A DNA stretch of 24,383 nt from OMSK01 sp902492995 (GTDB lineage Bacteria; Bacillota_I; Bacilli_A; RF39; UBA660): NCBI GenBank assembly GCA_902492995.1, contig CABUNR010000020.1, forward strand, positions 1 through 24,383, read 5' to 3'. Position numbers and translations under genes: made by a program. Under the pieces are notes generated by a model. It saw only the letters and a program-made list of their open reading frames with translations. It ran no database searches and was not told where the DNA came from. This document shows, one piece after another, positions 1-7,990 of this stretch (the first letter of the stretch is position 1; each line of letters opens with the position of its first letter).

Positions 1-55
1 AGTAGATATAGATTTATCAAAAGCTGCAAGTATCGAATATGAAGTAAAAAAATAA
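1..55 (+). CDS. C-terminal end of an unidentified protein (partial)
   Basis: The window opens inside a reading frame (first full codon at position 2) whose last 17 residues read VDIDLSKAASIEYEVKK, ending in TAA at 53-55. A terminator hairpin that begins inside the last codons supports a real gene end. Too little is left to identify the family, and no motif is visible. Confidence 0.55.
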   Translation, partial: VDIDLSKAASIEYEVKK

Positions 56-76
56 GCAAATTATTGCTTATTTTTT
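47..76 (+). terminator. Rho-independent terminator of the upstream gene
   Basis: A perfect 13-bp stem (47-59 pairing with 64-76) with a 4-base ATTA loop. Its descending arm ends in six T. The stop codon of the upstream gene lies in the ascending arm. The descending arm also supplies the likely -35 of prfA. Confidence 0.8.
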
Positions 77-92
77 CATATTATAGTATAAT
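64..92 (+). promoter_or_regulatory. Promoter of the prfA operon
   Basis: TTGCTT (64-69), a 17-base spacer and TATAAT (87-92), followed 27 bases later by the prfA start. The -35 hexamer lies inside the terminator's descending arm. This is one of two candidates here without a TG extension. Confidence 0.6.
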
Positions 93-119
93 AGAAAAAG
101 TTTTAGAAAGGGTGTTTAT

Positions 120-1175
120 ATGCTTGAGAGATTAGAAAATATAGAAAAAAGATATAATGAACTTACAGAAGAAATGATGAAGCCAGAAGTTATCCAAAAT
201 GTAAAAGAAGCCTTAAAATTAAGTCGCGAACAAGCAAGTTTAAAAGATGCTTATGAAGCATACCAAGAATATAAAAAAATAACAAATAATATAGAAGAAG
301 CAAAAGAAATGCTTAAGGATCCAGAACTTGGAGAAATGGCAAGAGAAGAATTAGAAGAAAATAATAAAAAATTAGAAGAATTAAATAAGGAAATAGAAAT
401 ATTATTACTTCCAAAAGATCCTAATGATGGAAAAGACGTAATTGTTGAAATTAGAGGAGCAGCAGGTGGAGATGAAGGAAATATATTTGCGGGTGACTTA
501 TTTGAAATGTATAAAAAACTTGCTGAAAAAGAAAATTGGAAAATAGAAATAATAGAAGAAGAAAAATCTGAAGCTGGAGGATATTCTTTAATAAGTTTCA
601 TGGTTAAGGGTGAAAATGTTTATTCAAAGTTAAAATATGAATCAGGAGCACATCGTGTACAAAGAGTTCCATCTACAGAAACACAAGGAAGAGTACACAC
701 CTCAACTGCAACCGTACTTGTAATGCCAGAAGCAGAAGAAGTAGATGCCGAAATTGATATGAATGATGTAAGAATTGACATTACAAGATCATCAGGATGT
801 GGAGGACAAGGAGTTAATACAACAGATTCAGCAGTAAGACTTACACATATTCCAACAGGAATAGTTGTATATTCACAAACTGAAAGAAGCCAAATAAAAA
901 ATAAAGAAAAAGCCTTTAAAATACTAGCATCTAGACTTTATGATTATAAAATGCAACAACAAGAAAAAGAATTAGGTGCTGAAAGAAGAAGCAAAATTGG
1001 TACAGGGGATAGAAGTGAAAAAATAAGAACATATAACTATCCACAAAATAGAGTAACAGATCATAGAATAGGATTTACTTTAAATACATTAGATAGAATT
1101 ATGCAAGGTGATATAGATAAAGTAATAGAAGCATTAATAACAGAAGATCAAGCACGTAAACTAAGAGGTGAATAA
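120..1175 (+). CDS. prfA: Peptide chain release factor 1 (RF1)
   Basis: RF1 reads UAA and UAG stop codons in the ribosomal A site and triggers hydrolysis of peptidyl-tRNA. The 351-residue length is usual for the family. The catalytic GGQ lies at residues 228-230 in the family context RSSGCGGQGVNTTDSAVR. The stop-recognition tripeptide is PST at 184-186, matching the RF1 P-x-T pattern and not the SPF of RF2. Residues 1-100 form the charged helical domain 1. The ATG at 120 follows AAAGGG (107-112) by 7 bases. The downstream gene starts 1 base after the stop, and prmC, which methylates the GGQ glutamine, is in the same operon. TGA stops are used in this genome, so an RF2 must be encoded elsewhere (inference). 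Confidence 0.97.
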   Translation: MLERLENIEKRYNELTEEMMKPEVIQNVKEALKLSREQASLKDAYEAYQEYKKITNNIEEAKEMLKDPELGEMAREELEENNKKLEELNKEIEILLLPKDPNDGKDVIVEIRGAAGGDEGNIFAGDLFEMYKKLAEKENWKIEIIEEEKSEAGGYSLISFMVKGENVYSKLKYESGAHRVQRVPSTETQGRVHTSTATVLVMPEAEEVDAEIDMNDVRIDITRSSGCGGQGVNTTDSAVRLTHIPTGIVVYSQTERSQIKNKEKAFKILASRLYDYKMQQQEKELGAERRSKIGTGDRSEKIRTYNYPQNRVTDHRIGFTLNTLDRIMQGDIDKVIEALITEDQARKLRGE

Positions 1176-1176
1176 T

Positions 1177-1455
1177 ATGGCAAAAGCAAGACATAATAGT
1201 AGAAATACAAATATTAATTTAGAAACATTATGCCTAGATTGTGGTAAAAGAGGATTTGTAACTTCATCAGTCAAAAAAGGATATTATGAAGTATATGAAG
1301 ATAAATGTATGAATTGTTTAAAAGTAACAAAACATATAAAATGTAAAAGTATTGAAAAATTAAAAGCAGAATTAGAATTTTGTGATAGAAATTATGGTAT
1401 AAATGATATAGTTTTAAATGCTATAAATATAAATACTACAAATAAAGTGAAGTAA
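1177..1455 (+). CDS. Small putative zinc-ribbon protein between prfA and prmC
   Basis: A 92-residue basic protein of unknown function. It carries two cysteine pairs, CLDC at 19-22 and CMNC at 44-47, spaced as in a treble-clef or zinc-ribbon fold, plus Cys56 and Cys69. The N-terminus (MAKARHNSRNTN) is basic and could bind nucleic acid. I chose ATG 1177 because the ribosome site AGAGGTG (1164-1170) sits 6 bases upstream; a GTG at 1168 would lie inside that site and add three residues. The gene begins 1 base after the prfA stop and ends 1 base before prmC, so the three are translated together. The context suggests a role in translation, and ribosomal protein-like zinc ribbons are a loose analogy, but I do not recognise the family. 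Confidence 0.75.
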   Translation: MAKARHNSRNTNINLETLCLDCGKRGFVTSSVKKGYYEVYEDKCMNCLKVTKHIKCKSIEKLKAELEFCDRNYGINDIVLNAININTTNKVK

Positions 1456-1456
1456 T

Positions 1457-2170
1457 ATGAATGATATAGAATATTTAAAAAAATATTTAAAACCAGAAGA
1501 TTTTGAAAGTGGACTTAAAAGACTAGAGAATAAAGAACCAATTCAATACATAATAGGAAATGTTGAATTTTATGGATATAAAATTAATGTTAATAAAAAT
1601 GTTTTAATACCAAGGTTTGAAACAGAATTATTAGTAGAAAAAACAATTAATTATATAAAAAAATATTATAATAAAAAAATAGATATAATTGATTTAGGAA
1701 CAGGAAGCGGATGTATAGCAATTACCTTAAAAAAAGAAATTGATTGTAATATGGATGCCTTAGATATTTCAAAAAAAGCTTTAGAAGCAGCAAAAAATAA
1801 TGCTAAACTAAATGATGTAGAAATAAATTTTATAAATAAAGATATGCTAACACCTCTAGATAAAAAATATGATGTTATTATAAGTAATCCACCATATATT
1901 AGTTATGATGAAGAAATAATGGATATAGTAAAAAATAATGAGCCTAATATTGCTTTATATGCTAAAAATAAAGGATTATATTACTATGAAGAACTAATAA
2001 AAAATATACATAAATATTTGAAAGAAAAATATATAATTGCATTTGAAATAGGATATATGCAGGGAGATTATTTAAAAGAATATAGTAGAAAATACTTTAA
2101 AGATGCAATTATAACAGTCGAACAAGATTTAAGTAAAAAAGATAGATTTTTATTTATAATAAATATTTAA
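1457..2170 (+). CDS. prmC: Release factor glutamine N5-methyltransferase PrmC
   Basis: This SAM-dependent enzyme methylates the GGQ glutamine of release factors. Seen: the family-specific segment around 28-40 (EPIQYIIGNVEFYG), IPRFETE at 51-57, the SAM-binding DLGTGSG at 79-85, and the catalytic NPPY at 144-147. At 237 residues it is shorter than typical members (about 275-290); the YIIG segment starts at residue 31 where the E. coli protein has its counterpart near 70, so most of the N-terminal helical substrate-docking domain is missing. No in-frame upstream start could restore it, because the preceding gene's stop lies 1 base away and the frame there belongs to another gene. A weak purine-rich ribosome site lies at 1446-1452, so coupling to the upstream gene is likely. 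prfA as operon neighbour agrees with the role. Confidence 0.93.
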   Translation: MNDIEYLKKYLKPEDFESGLKRLENKEPIQYIIGNVEFYGYKINVNKNVLIPRFETELLVEKTINYIKKYYNKKIDIIDLGTGSGCIAITLKKEIDCNMDALDISKKALEAAKNNAKLNDVEINFINKDMLTPLDKKYDVIISNPPYISYDEEIMDIVKNNEPNIALYAKNKGLYYYEELIKNIHKYLKEKYIIAFEIGYMQGDYLKEYSRKYFKDAIITVEQDLSKKDRFLFIINI

Positions 2171-2194
2171 AAAGATAATAATCTTCTTTTTTTT
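2171..2194 (+). terminator. Weak candidate terminator after prmC
   Basis: AAGAT (2172-2176) pairs with ATCTT (2181-2185) around an AATA loop, followed after one C by eight T. The stem is only 5 bp and has one G-C pair, so read-through into polC is plausible. Confidence 0.45.
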
Positions 2195-2206
2195 AACTCT
2201 TAAATT

Positions 2207-2215
2207 TGATAAAAT
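2207..2215 (+). promoter_or_regulatory. Extended -10 promoter of polC
   Basis: TGATAAAAT: a TGn extension directly before TAAAAT (2210-2215). No convincing -35 is visible (the expected place is the T-run of the preceding terminator). Transcription would begin near 2222, leaving only about 11 bases before the ATG at 2233. Confidence 0.45.
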
Positions 2216-2232
2216 ATATACGAGGTGGTAGT

Positions 2233-5200
2233 ATGGATAATAAATTAGAAATTTTATTAAAAAAATTAAATATAGGAGAAAATTATTATAACTTTTTTAA
2301 AAATGGTAAACTTTTAAAAATAATAGGAAATAAAGAAAAAACAAATTATAATTTTTATGTAAAATTAGAAACAAATATACCATATAACTTATTAGAAGAA
2401 ATGAATAAAAACATCAAAAAAGTATATAGTGAATTTAATAATGTAAAAATAATTCTAGAAGTAGATAATATAGATACTGATTTATTAAAAGAATACTACA
2501 TTAATCTAATAAAAAAATATAGTAAATCATCGCCACTTATAGGATCTTTTATTAACTCAAAAATAAATTATAATGAATATTTAGAAATTAATGTTAATAA
2601 TAAAGCAGAGGAAATGAAATTAAGTAGTATTAAAGAGAAATTAGAAAAAGATTTTAATGAAATGGGTTTTAATATAAAAATTAAAATAAATATAGATAAA
2701 GAAAGTGATTTAGAAATTCAAGAAGAAATAAAAAAAGAATTAGAAGAAAATATAAAAAATATAGACTTTACTAAAAAAGAAGAAATAGTAAAAACAGAAG
2801 GCCCAAGAAAAAAATACATAAAAAAAGATTATGAAAGACCACCTTTAATAGTAGAAAAAGATAACCCAGATGTTATAATGGGAAGAGTAATAGATAGTGC
2901 TCCTGTAAGACTTGATACAGTATATGAAGAAAATAAGTTGGTTACAATAGAAGCAAAATTATATCAAGATGTAGAAGTCTTAGAAACAAAAACAGGTCTT
3001 AGAATATTAACCCTTAAAATAACTGACCTAACAGATAGTATATATGGAAAAATATTTGTAAATAGTGAAGAAGAGTTTAATGAAATAATAAAAAAATTAA
3101 AGAAAAATAAATGGTATAAAATGAGAGGTAATACTAAGGATGATAAATATTCTAAAGAACTTACTTTACAGATAAAAGATATAAATACAAGTGATTTTAA
3201 AGAAGTAGAAAGAATAGATGATGCACCTGTAAAAAGAGTTGAATTACATGCCCATACTATGATGAGTCAAATGGATGGAATAACTAATTTAGATTTAGGA
3301 AAACATACATGTGAGTTGGTAGAAAAGACAATAAAAATGGGATATAGAGGAGTTGCAATAACAGACCATAATGGATGTCAAGCATTCCCTATATCATTTG
3401 GAATAATTAAATCACATAATAAAGCAATAAGAAAAAAGATAAAAGAAGAAATAGATGATATAAAATCCAAAATAGAAGAAGAACAAGATATAAATAATAA
3501 AAAACAACTAGAAGAAGAATTAAATAAATTATTAGAACAACAAAAAAATCCCCCTATATTTAAAGGATTATATGGAACAGAATTAACACTTGTAGATGAT
3601 ACAGTTGATATAGTAGTTAGACCATCCAAACTTCCTTTATTAGAAACTGAATATGTAGTATTCGATACAGAAACAACAGGATTTAATGCCGGTGGAGCAG
3701 ACCAAATGATAGAGATCGGTGCTGTTAAAGTAAAGGATGGAAATATAACAGATAGATTTGATCATTTAATAGATCCTAAAAGACATATACCAGATAAAAT
3801 TACAGAATTAACATGTATTACTGATGATATGGTAAAAGACTGTCCTAGTGAAGAAGAAGTAACAAAAATGTTTTTAGAGTGGGCAGGGGATCTTCCAATG
3901 GTAGCTCACAATGCTAAGTTTGATATTTCATTTATAGAAATGGCTATGAAAAAATATAATTTAGGTGAGTTTAAAAATACTGTTATAGATACCTTAGAAC
4001 TATCAAGAACATTAGATCAAGGATTTGCACGTCATAGCTTATCAGCTCTTGTTAAAAGATATAATGTACCTTGGGAAGAAGATGCTCACCATAGAGCAGA
4101 TTACGATGCTGAAGGAACAGCTTTAGTATTTAGTAAAATGTTAAAAAAATTAGATTCACTTAATTTTGATACAATAAAATCCTTAGATAAATTAGTATCA
4201 AAAGATGAAATACATAAATTTGGTCGTACATATCACTTTAATGCGATTGCACTAAATCATAAAGGATTAAAAAACCTATTTGAAATAATATCACTTGCTA
4301 ATACTGTATATATTTATAAAACACCAAGAATTTTAAGAAGTAAATTAAACGAACTTAGAGAAGGTCTTTTAATAGGAAGTGGGTGCTATGAATCAGAAGT
4401 ATTTACAAGTGCAAGAAGTAAAGAAGGAGAAGAGCTTACTAATATAATTAATTTCTATGATTATGTTGAAGTTCAACCTCTAGAAGTATATGATCATTTA
4501 ATACAATTAGGTGATTTTAAAGATTCTAAAGAGTTAGAAGAACATTTAATAAAAATAATAAAAGCTACAAAAGATGCAGGTAAAATTATAGTAGCAACAG
4601 GAGATGTTCACCACTTTAATAGAGAAGATAAAATATTTAGAAAAATAATAGTTAACCAAAAAGTACCAGGTGGAGGAAGACATCCACTTGCTAAAAAAGG
4701 AATAACAGAAATTCCATCACAACACTTTAGAACAACAAGAGAAATGTTAGATGATTTTAATTTCTTAAGTGATCAGTTAGCTTACGAAATAGTAGTAGAA
4801 AATACCAATAAAATACTTGATATGGTAGAAGAAATAGAAGTAATACCAGATACTGGAGGAACTCCATTCTCACCACGTGTTAAAGCTGATGATGGATCTT
4901 GCTATCTTGATTGTCCACGCGTTGTAACAGATCTTGTTTATACAAAAGCAAATGATTGGTATGGATCACCACTTCCATATTTGATAGAAGAAAGACTAGG
5001 AACAGAACTTTATGGAGATATAGTTTTAACTTCTATAAAAGATGATTTAAAAGACTTAACAGGTGATGAACTTATAAAGGAATCATTTAAAAAATTACAT
5101 GATGTAATTGTAAAAGGAAAGGATTCTGTATTAGAACAAGTTAGAAAATATTTAAAAAGAACAAATGAAGAATTAAGTGATAAAGAAATAGAAGAAAAAT

Positions 5201-7002
5201 TAAAAAAATCACTAGGTGGAGTAATAGGAGCAGGATTTGACCCAATATACTTAATTGCTCAAAGACTTGTTAAACACTCAAATGATGAGGGATTTTTGGT
5301 TGGATCCCGTGGATCAGTAGGTTCAAGCTTTGTTGCTACCATGATGGGAATAACAGAAGTAAACCCACTTGCAGCACACTATAGGTGTCCCGAATGTAAA
5401 ACAAGCTTATTTGATGATGAAGAAGGAAATCCACTTGGAGCAAAGTATTCATCAGGATTTGATCTTCCAGATAAAATTTGTCCAAAATGTGGAACTAAAA
5501 TGTTAAAAGATGGACAAGATATGCCTTTTGCAACATTCTTAGGATTTAATGCTGATAAAGTACCCGATATAGACCTTAACTTTTCAGATTTAAATCAAGC
5601 AAGTACTCATGCTTATACAAAAGTACTATTTGGGCCTGATAACGTATATAGAGCAGGAACAATTGGTACAGTAGCAGAAAAAACAGCATTTGGATTTGTA
5701 AAAGGATATTGTGAAGATAATTCAATAGTTATGCGTAATGCCGAGGTTGAAAGATTAGCCGCTGGATGTACAGGTGTAAAAAGAACAACAGGACAACATC
5801 CGGGTGGAATAGTAGTTATACCAGACTATATGGATTGTTTTGATTTTACACCTTTTCAATTTCCTGCAGAAGATCCAACTAGTGCTTGGAGAACAACCCA
5901 CTTTGATTATCACTCAATAGAAGAATGTGTCTTAAAACTAGATATTTTAGGTCACTCTGATCCAACTCAACTTAGACTTATACAATTACAATCAAATACA
6001 GATATTAGTAAAGTACCATTAGATGATAAAGACACAATGAGTATATTTACAACTACAGAAAAATTAGGTGTTACAAAAGAACAAATTATGTGTAATACAG
6101 GAACACTTGGTATACCAGAATTTGGAACAGCGTTTACAATAAAATTAGTTGAAGATACAAAACCAACAACATTTGCGGAACTTATTAAAATATCAGGTCT
6201 TTCACATGGTACTGATGTATGGCTTGGAAATGCACAAGAATTAATTAAAAATAATATAGTTCCTTTTAGTGAAACAATAGGCTGTCGTGATGATATAATG
6301 GTTTACTTGATGTATAAAGGTGTTAAACCTATAAAAGCATTTAAAATAATGGAATTTGTTCGTAAAGGAAGAGCCTCAAAAGATCCTGAAACATGGAAAG
6401 AACATGTAAAAACAATGGAAGAAGCAAATATTCCTGAATGGTTTATAGAATCATGTAGAAAAATAAAATACATGTTCCCTAAAGCCCACGCAGCAGCATA
6501 TGTAATAAGTGCCTTTAGAATTGCATGGTATAAAGTACACATGCCTGTATATTTCTATGCATCATGGCTATCATCAAAAGCAACTGATGTTGATGTAGAT
6601 GCAATGATTAAAGGGTATACAACTATTAAAAATAGAATAATAGAAATTCAAAACAAAGGATATGAAGCAACTAATAAAGAATTAGGACAATCAGAAAGTT
6701 TAAAAGTTTCACTTGAAGCAACCGCAAGAGGAATGAAATTTTTAAATGTTGATTTATATAAAAGTGCTGCAACAGTTTGGAATGTAGCAAGCGATACAGA
6801 AATAATTCCACCATTTAGTTCAATTGATGGATTAGGTGATACAGTTGCTAAAAACATAGTTGAAGAAAGAGAGAAAAAGCCTTTCTTATCTATAGAAGAT
6901 TTACAAAAACGTTGTAAGATATCGGCAACCTTAATAGAAAAAATGCGTATGATGAAAATACTTGATGGAATGGATGAATCAAGTCAATTAAGTTTATTTT
7001 AA
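2233..7002 (+). CDS. polC: DNA polymerase III alpha subunit, Gram-positive PolC type
   Basis: Replicative polymerase with built-in proofreading. Domain order in the 1589 residues: N-terminal domain (1-200), OB fold (about 230-325), first part of the PHP domain (ELHAH from 337), the inserted DEDDh 3'-5' exonuclease (DTETTGF from Asp478; partners in FDISF and HHRADYD present), the rest of PHP, then palm, fingers and a C-terminal clamp-binding tail. The zinc module is C1052-x2-C1055 with C1083-x2-C1086. The catalytic palm Asp are in PDIDLNF (Asp1112, Asp1114). The last five residues, QLSLF, are a canonical sliding-clamp motif. It is about 150 residues longer than B. subtilis PolC (1437), explained in part by insertions near 391-438 and 928-993. 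Start: ATG 2233 follows GAGGTGG (2222-2228) by 4 bases; a TTG at 2206 in the same frame would overlap the -10. Confidence 0.98.
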   Translation: MDNKLEILLKKLNIGENYYNFFKNGKLLKIIGNKEKTNYNFYVKLETNIPYNLLEEMNKNIKKVYSEFNNVKIILEVDNIDTDLLKEYYINLIKKYSKSSPLIGSFINSKINYNEYLEINVNNKAEEMKLSSIKEKLEKDFNEMGFNIKIKINIDKESDLEIQEEIKKELEENIKNIDFTKKEEIVKTEGPRKKYIKKDYERPPLIVEKDNPDVIMGRVIDSAPVRLDTVYEENKLVTIEAKLYQDVEVLETKTGLRILTLKITDLTDSIYGKIFVNSEEEFNEIIKKLKKNKWYKMRGNTKDDKYSKELTLQIKDINTSDFKEVERIDDAPVKRVELHAHTMMSQMDGITNLDLGKHTCELVEKTIKMGYRGVAITDHNGCQAFPISFGIIKSHNKAIRKKIKEEIDDIKSKIEEEQDINNKKQLEEELNKLLEQQKNPPIFKGLYGTELTLVDDTVDIVVRPSKLPLLETEYVVFDTETTGFNAGGADQMIEIGAVKVKDGNITDRFDHLIDPKRHIPDKITELTCITDDMVKDCPSEEEVTKMFLEWAGDLPMVAHNAKFDISFIEMAMKKYNLGEFKNTVIDTLELSRTLDQGFARHSLSALVKRYNVPWEEDAHHRADYDAEGTALVFSKMLKKLDSLNFDTIKSLDKLVSKDEIHKFGRTYHFNAIALNHKGLKNLFEIISLANTVYIYKTPRILRSKLNELREGLLIGSGCYESEVFTSARSKEGEELTNIINFYDYVEVQPLEVYDHLIQLGDFKDSKELEEHLIKIIKATKDAGKIIVATGDVHHFNREDKIFRKIIVNQKVPGGGRHPLAKKGITEIPSQHFRTTREMLDDFNFLSDQLAYEIVVENTNKILDMVEEIEVIPDTGGTPFSPRVKADDGSCYLDCPRVVTDLVYTKANDWYGSPLPYLIEERLGTELYGDIVLTSIKDDLKDLTGDELIKESFKKLHDVIVKGKDSVLEQVRKYLKRTNEELSDKEIEEKLKKSLGGVIGAGFDPIYLIAQRLVKHSNDEGFLVGSRGSVGSSFVATMMGITEVNPLAAHYRCPECKTSLFDDEEGNPLGAKYSSGFDLPDKICPKCGTKMLKDGQDMPFATFLGFNADKVPDIDLNFSDLNQASTHAYTKVLFGPDNVYRAGTIGTVAEKTAFGFVKGYCEDNSIVMRNAEVERLAAGCTGVKRTTGQHPGGIVVIPDYMDCFDFTPFQFPAEDPTSAWRTTHFDYHSIEECVLKLDILGHSDPTQLRLIQLQSNTDISKVPLDDKDTMSIFTTTEKLGVTKEQIMCNTGTLGIPEFGTAFTIKLVEDTKPTTFAELIKISGLSHGTDVWLGNAQELIKNNIVPFSETIGCRDDIMVYLMYKGVKPIKAFKIMEFVRKGRASKDPETWKEHVKTMEEANIPEWFIESCRKIKYMFPKAHAAAYVISAFRIAWYKVHMPVYFYASWLSSKATDVDVDAMIKGYTTIKNRIIEIQNKGYEATNKELGQSESLKVSLEATARGMKFLNVDLYKSAATVWNVASDTEIIPPFSSIDGLGDTVAKNIVEEREKKPFLSIEDLQKRCKISATLIEKMRMMKILDGMDESSQLSLF

Positions 7003-7027
7003 AAAGTCTAGAAAATAGACTTTTTTT
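7001..7027 (+). terminator. Rho-independent terminator of polC
   Basis: A perfect 10-bp stem, AAAAAGTCTA (7001-7010) with TAGACTTTTT (7016-7025), loop GAAAA, with the T-tract continuing to 7027. It starts within the polC stop codon. Confidence 0.88.
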
Positions 7028-7184
7028 AAAAATTTAATAAAATGACAAAAAAAGAATATTATTATAAAGTAAATAAAAAAAATACTAAATTTGTATATAA
7101 AATATAAAAAAATAAAAATAAAAATAAAACAAAAGTAAGAAAATATGCATTTGTAATCATAAAAAAAATATTATATTATTAAAA
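7028..7184. other. A-rich spacer between polC and the ABC operon
   Basis: Low-complexity DNA with runs of A broken by single T. A near-tandem AAAAAT pattern lies at about 7106-7130. A 21-codon ATG frame (7042-7107) has no ribosome site and only low-complexity residues. No tRNA, riboswitch or convincing gene was seen. The A-tracts could bend DNA or act as upstream promoter elements (inference). Confidence 0.5.
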
Positions 7185-7252
7185 TGAGTTTCGAAATTTA
7201 TTACTTTACTTTGGTAGAAAAATTTTAGAGAATCTTTCTATATTGAAACTCA
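7185..7252 (+). promoter_or_regulatory. Nested inverted repeats upstream of the ABC transporter operon
   Basis: The outer arms TGAGTTTC (7185-7192) and GAAACTCA (7245-7252) are perfect complements. As RNA the pairing extends inward by a G-U and an A-U pair. Inside lie TAGAAA (7215-7220) and TTTCTA (7235-7240). The left arm also contains the palindrome TTTCGAAA (7189-7196). The right arm covers the likely -35 of the operon. It could be an operator for a regulator or, if transcription starts further upstream, an RNA leader structure. Confidence 0.5.
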
Positions 7253-7269
7253 ACTTATTATGATATAAT
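7243..7269 (+). promoter_or_regulatory. Promoter of the ABC transporter operon
   Basis: TGATATAAT at 7261-7269 is a perfect extended -10. TTGAAA at 7243-7248 is a possible -35 with a short 15-base spacer. The gene starts 19 bases after the -10. The -35 lies in the right arm of the inverted repeat. Confidence 0.6.
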
Positions 7270-7288
7270 TAAATTAAGGAGAGATATT

Positions 7289-7990
7289 ATGTTATATAGA
7301 TTAGAAAATGTAACAAAAACTTATAAAAATAATAATACTGAAAATCATGCACTAAATAAGATTGATTTAGAAATAGAAGAGGGAGAAATAATAGTAATAT
7401 TAGGACCTTCAGGTAGTGGTAAAAGTACTATGCTAAATATATTATCTGGAATAGATAGTGTAACAAAAGGAAAAGTTTTTTATAAAAATAAAGATATTAC
7501 AAAATTAAAAGAAAATGAGTTAACTAAATATAGAAAAGATAATTTGGGTTTTGTATTTCAAAGTTATAATTTAATTCCTAATTTAACAGTAAGAGAAAAC
7601 GTGGAATTAGGAAGTGAATTATCAAATAATCCACTTAATATAAAAGAAATATTAAAAGAAGTAGGATTAATTAAACATATAAATAAGTATCCATATCAAT
7701 TATCAGGAGGGCAAATGCAAAGAGTAAGCATTGCAAGAGCTTTAGTAAAAAATCCGAGTGTACTATTTTGTGATGAACCAACTGGTGCTCTTGATGAAGA
7801 AACTGGAAAAAAAGTTTTGAAATTACTTCAAGATATAAATAAAAAATATCATACAACAATGATAATAGTAACACATAATAATTCAATTGCAAATATGGCA
7901 AATAAAGTAATAAAAGTAAACAGTGGAAATATAAAAGAAGTAATAAAAAATGAAAAAACAGTTAATGCATTAGATTTGAGGTGGGCTTAA
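7289..7990 (+). CDS. ABC transporter ATP-binding protein, MacB/LolD (FtsE-like) type, first copy
   Basis: A 233-residue cytoplasmic ATPase that would power the permease encoded next to it. Seen: Walker A GPSGSGKS (39-46), Q-loop Gln91, signature LSGGQMQRVSIARAL (138-152), Walker B VLFCDEPTGALDEE (158-171) and switch His196. The CDEPTGALD form and the short tail ending in RWA are typical of the MacB/LolD/YknY group that partners FtsX-type permeases. ATG 7289 follows AAGGAGA (7276-7282) by 6 bases. The stop overlaps the permease start by one base (TAATG), so they are translationally coupled. Two stretches are identical at the DNA level to the second ATPase of the operon. The substrate is unknown; export of peptides or lipids, or antimicrobial peptide resistance, are the usual roles of relatives. 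Confidence 0.93.
   Translation: MLYRLENVTKTYKNNNTENHALNKIDLEIEEGEIIVILGPSGSGKSTMLNILSGIDSVTKGKVFYKNKDITKLKENELTKYRKDNLGFVFQSYNLIPNLTVRENVELGSELSNNPLNIKEILKEVGLIKHINKYPYQLSGGQMQRVSIARALVKNPSVLFCDEPTGALDEETGKKVLKLLQDINKKYHTTMIIVTHNNSIANMANKVIKVNSGNIKEVIKNEKTVNALDLRWA

Noticed and set aside
7042..7107. A 21-codon reading frame in the A-rich spacer
   Set aside because: No ribosome site, and the peptide is only Lys/Tyr/Asn-rich low complexity expected from A-rich DNA.
7106..7130. AAAAAT near-tandem run as a CRISPR or functional repeat
   Set aside because: Short, imperfect and without spacers; it is low-complexity A-rich DNA.
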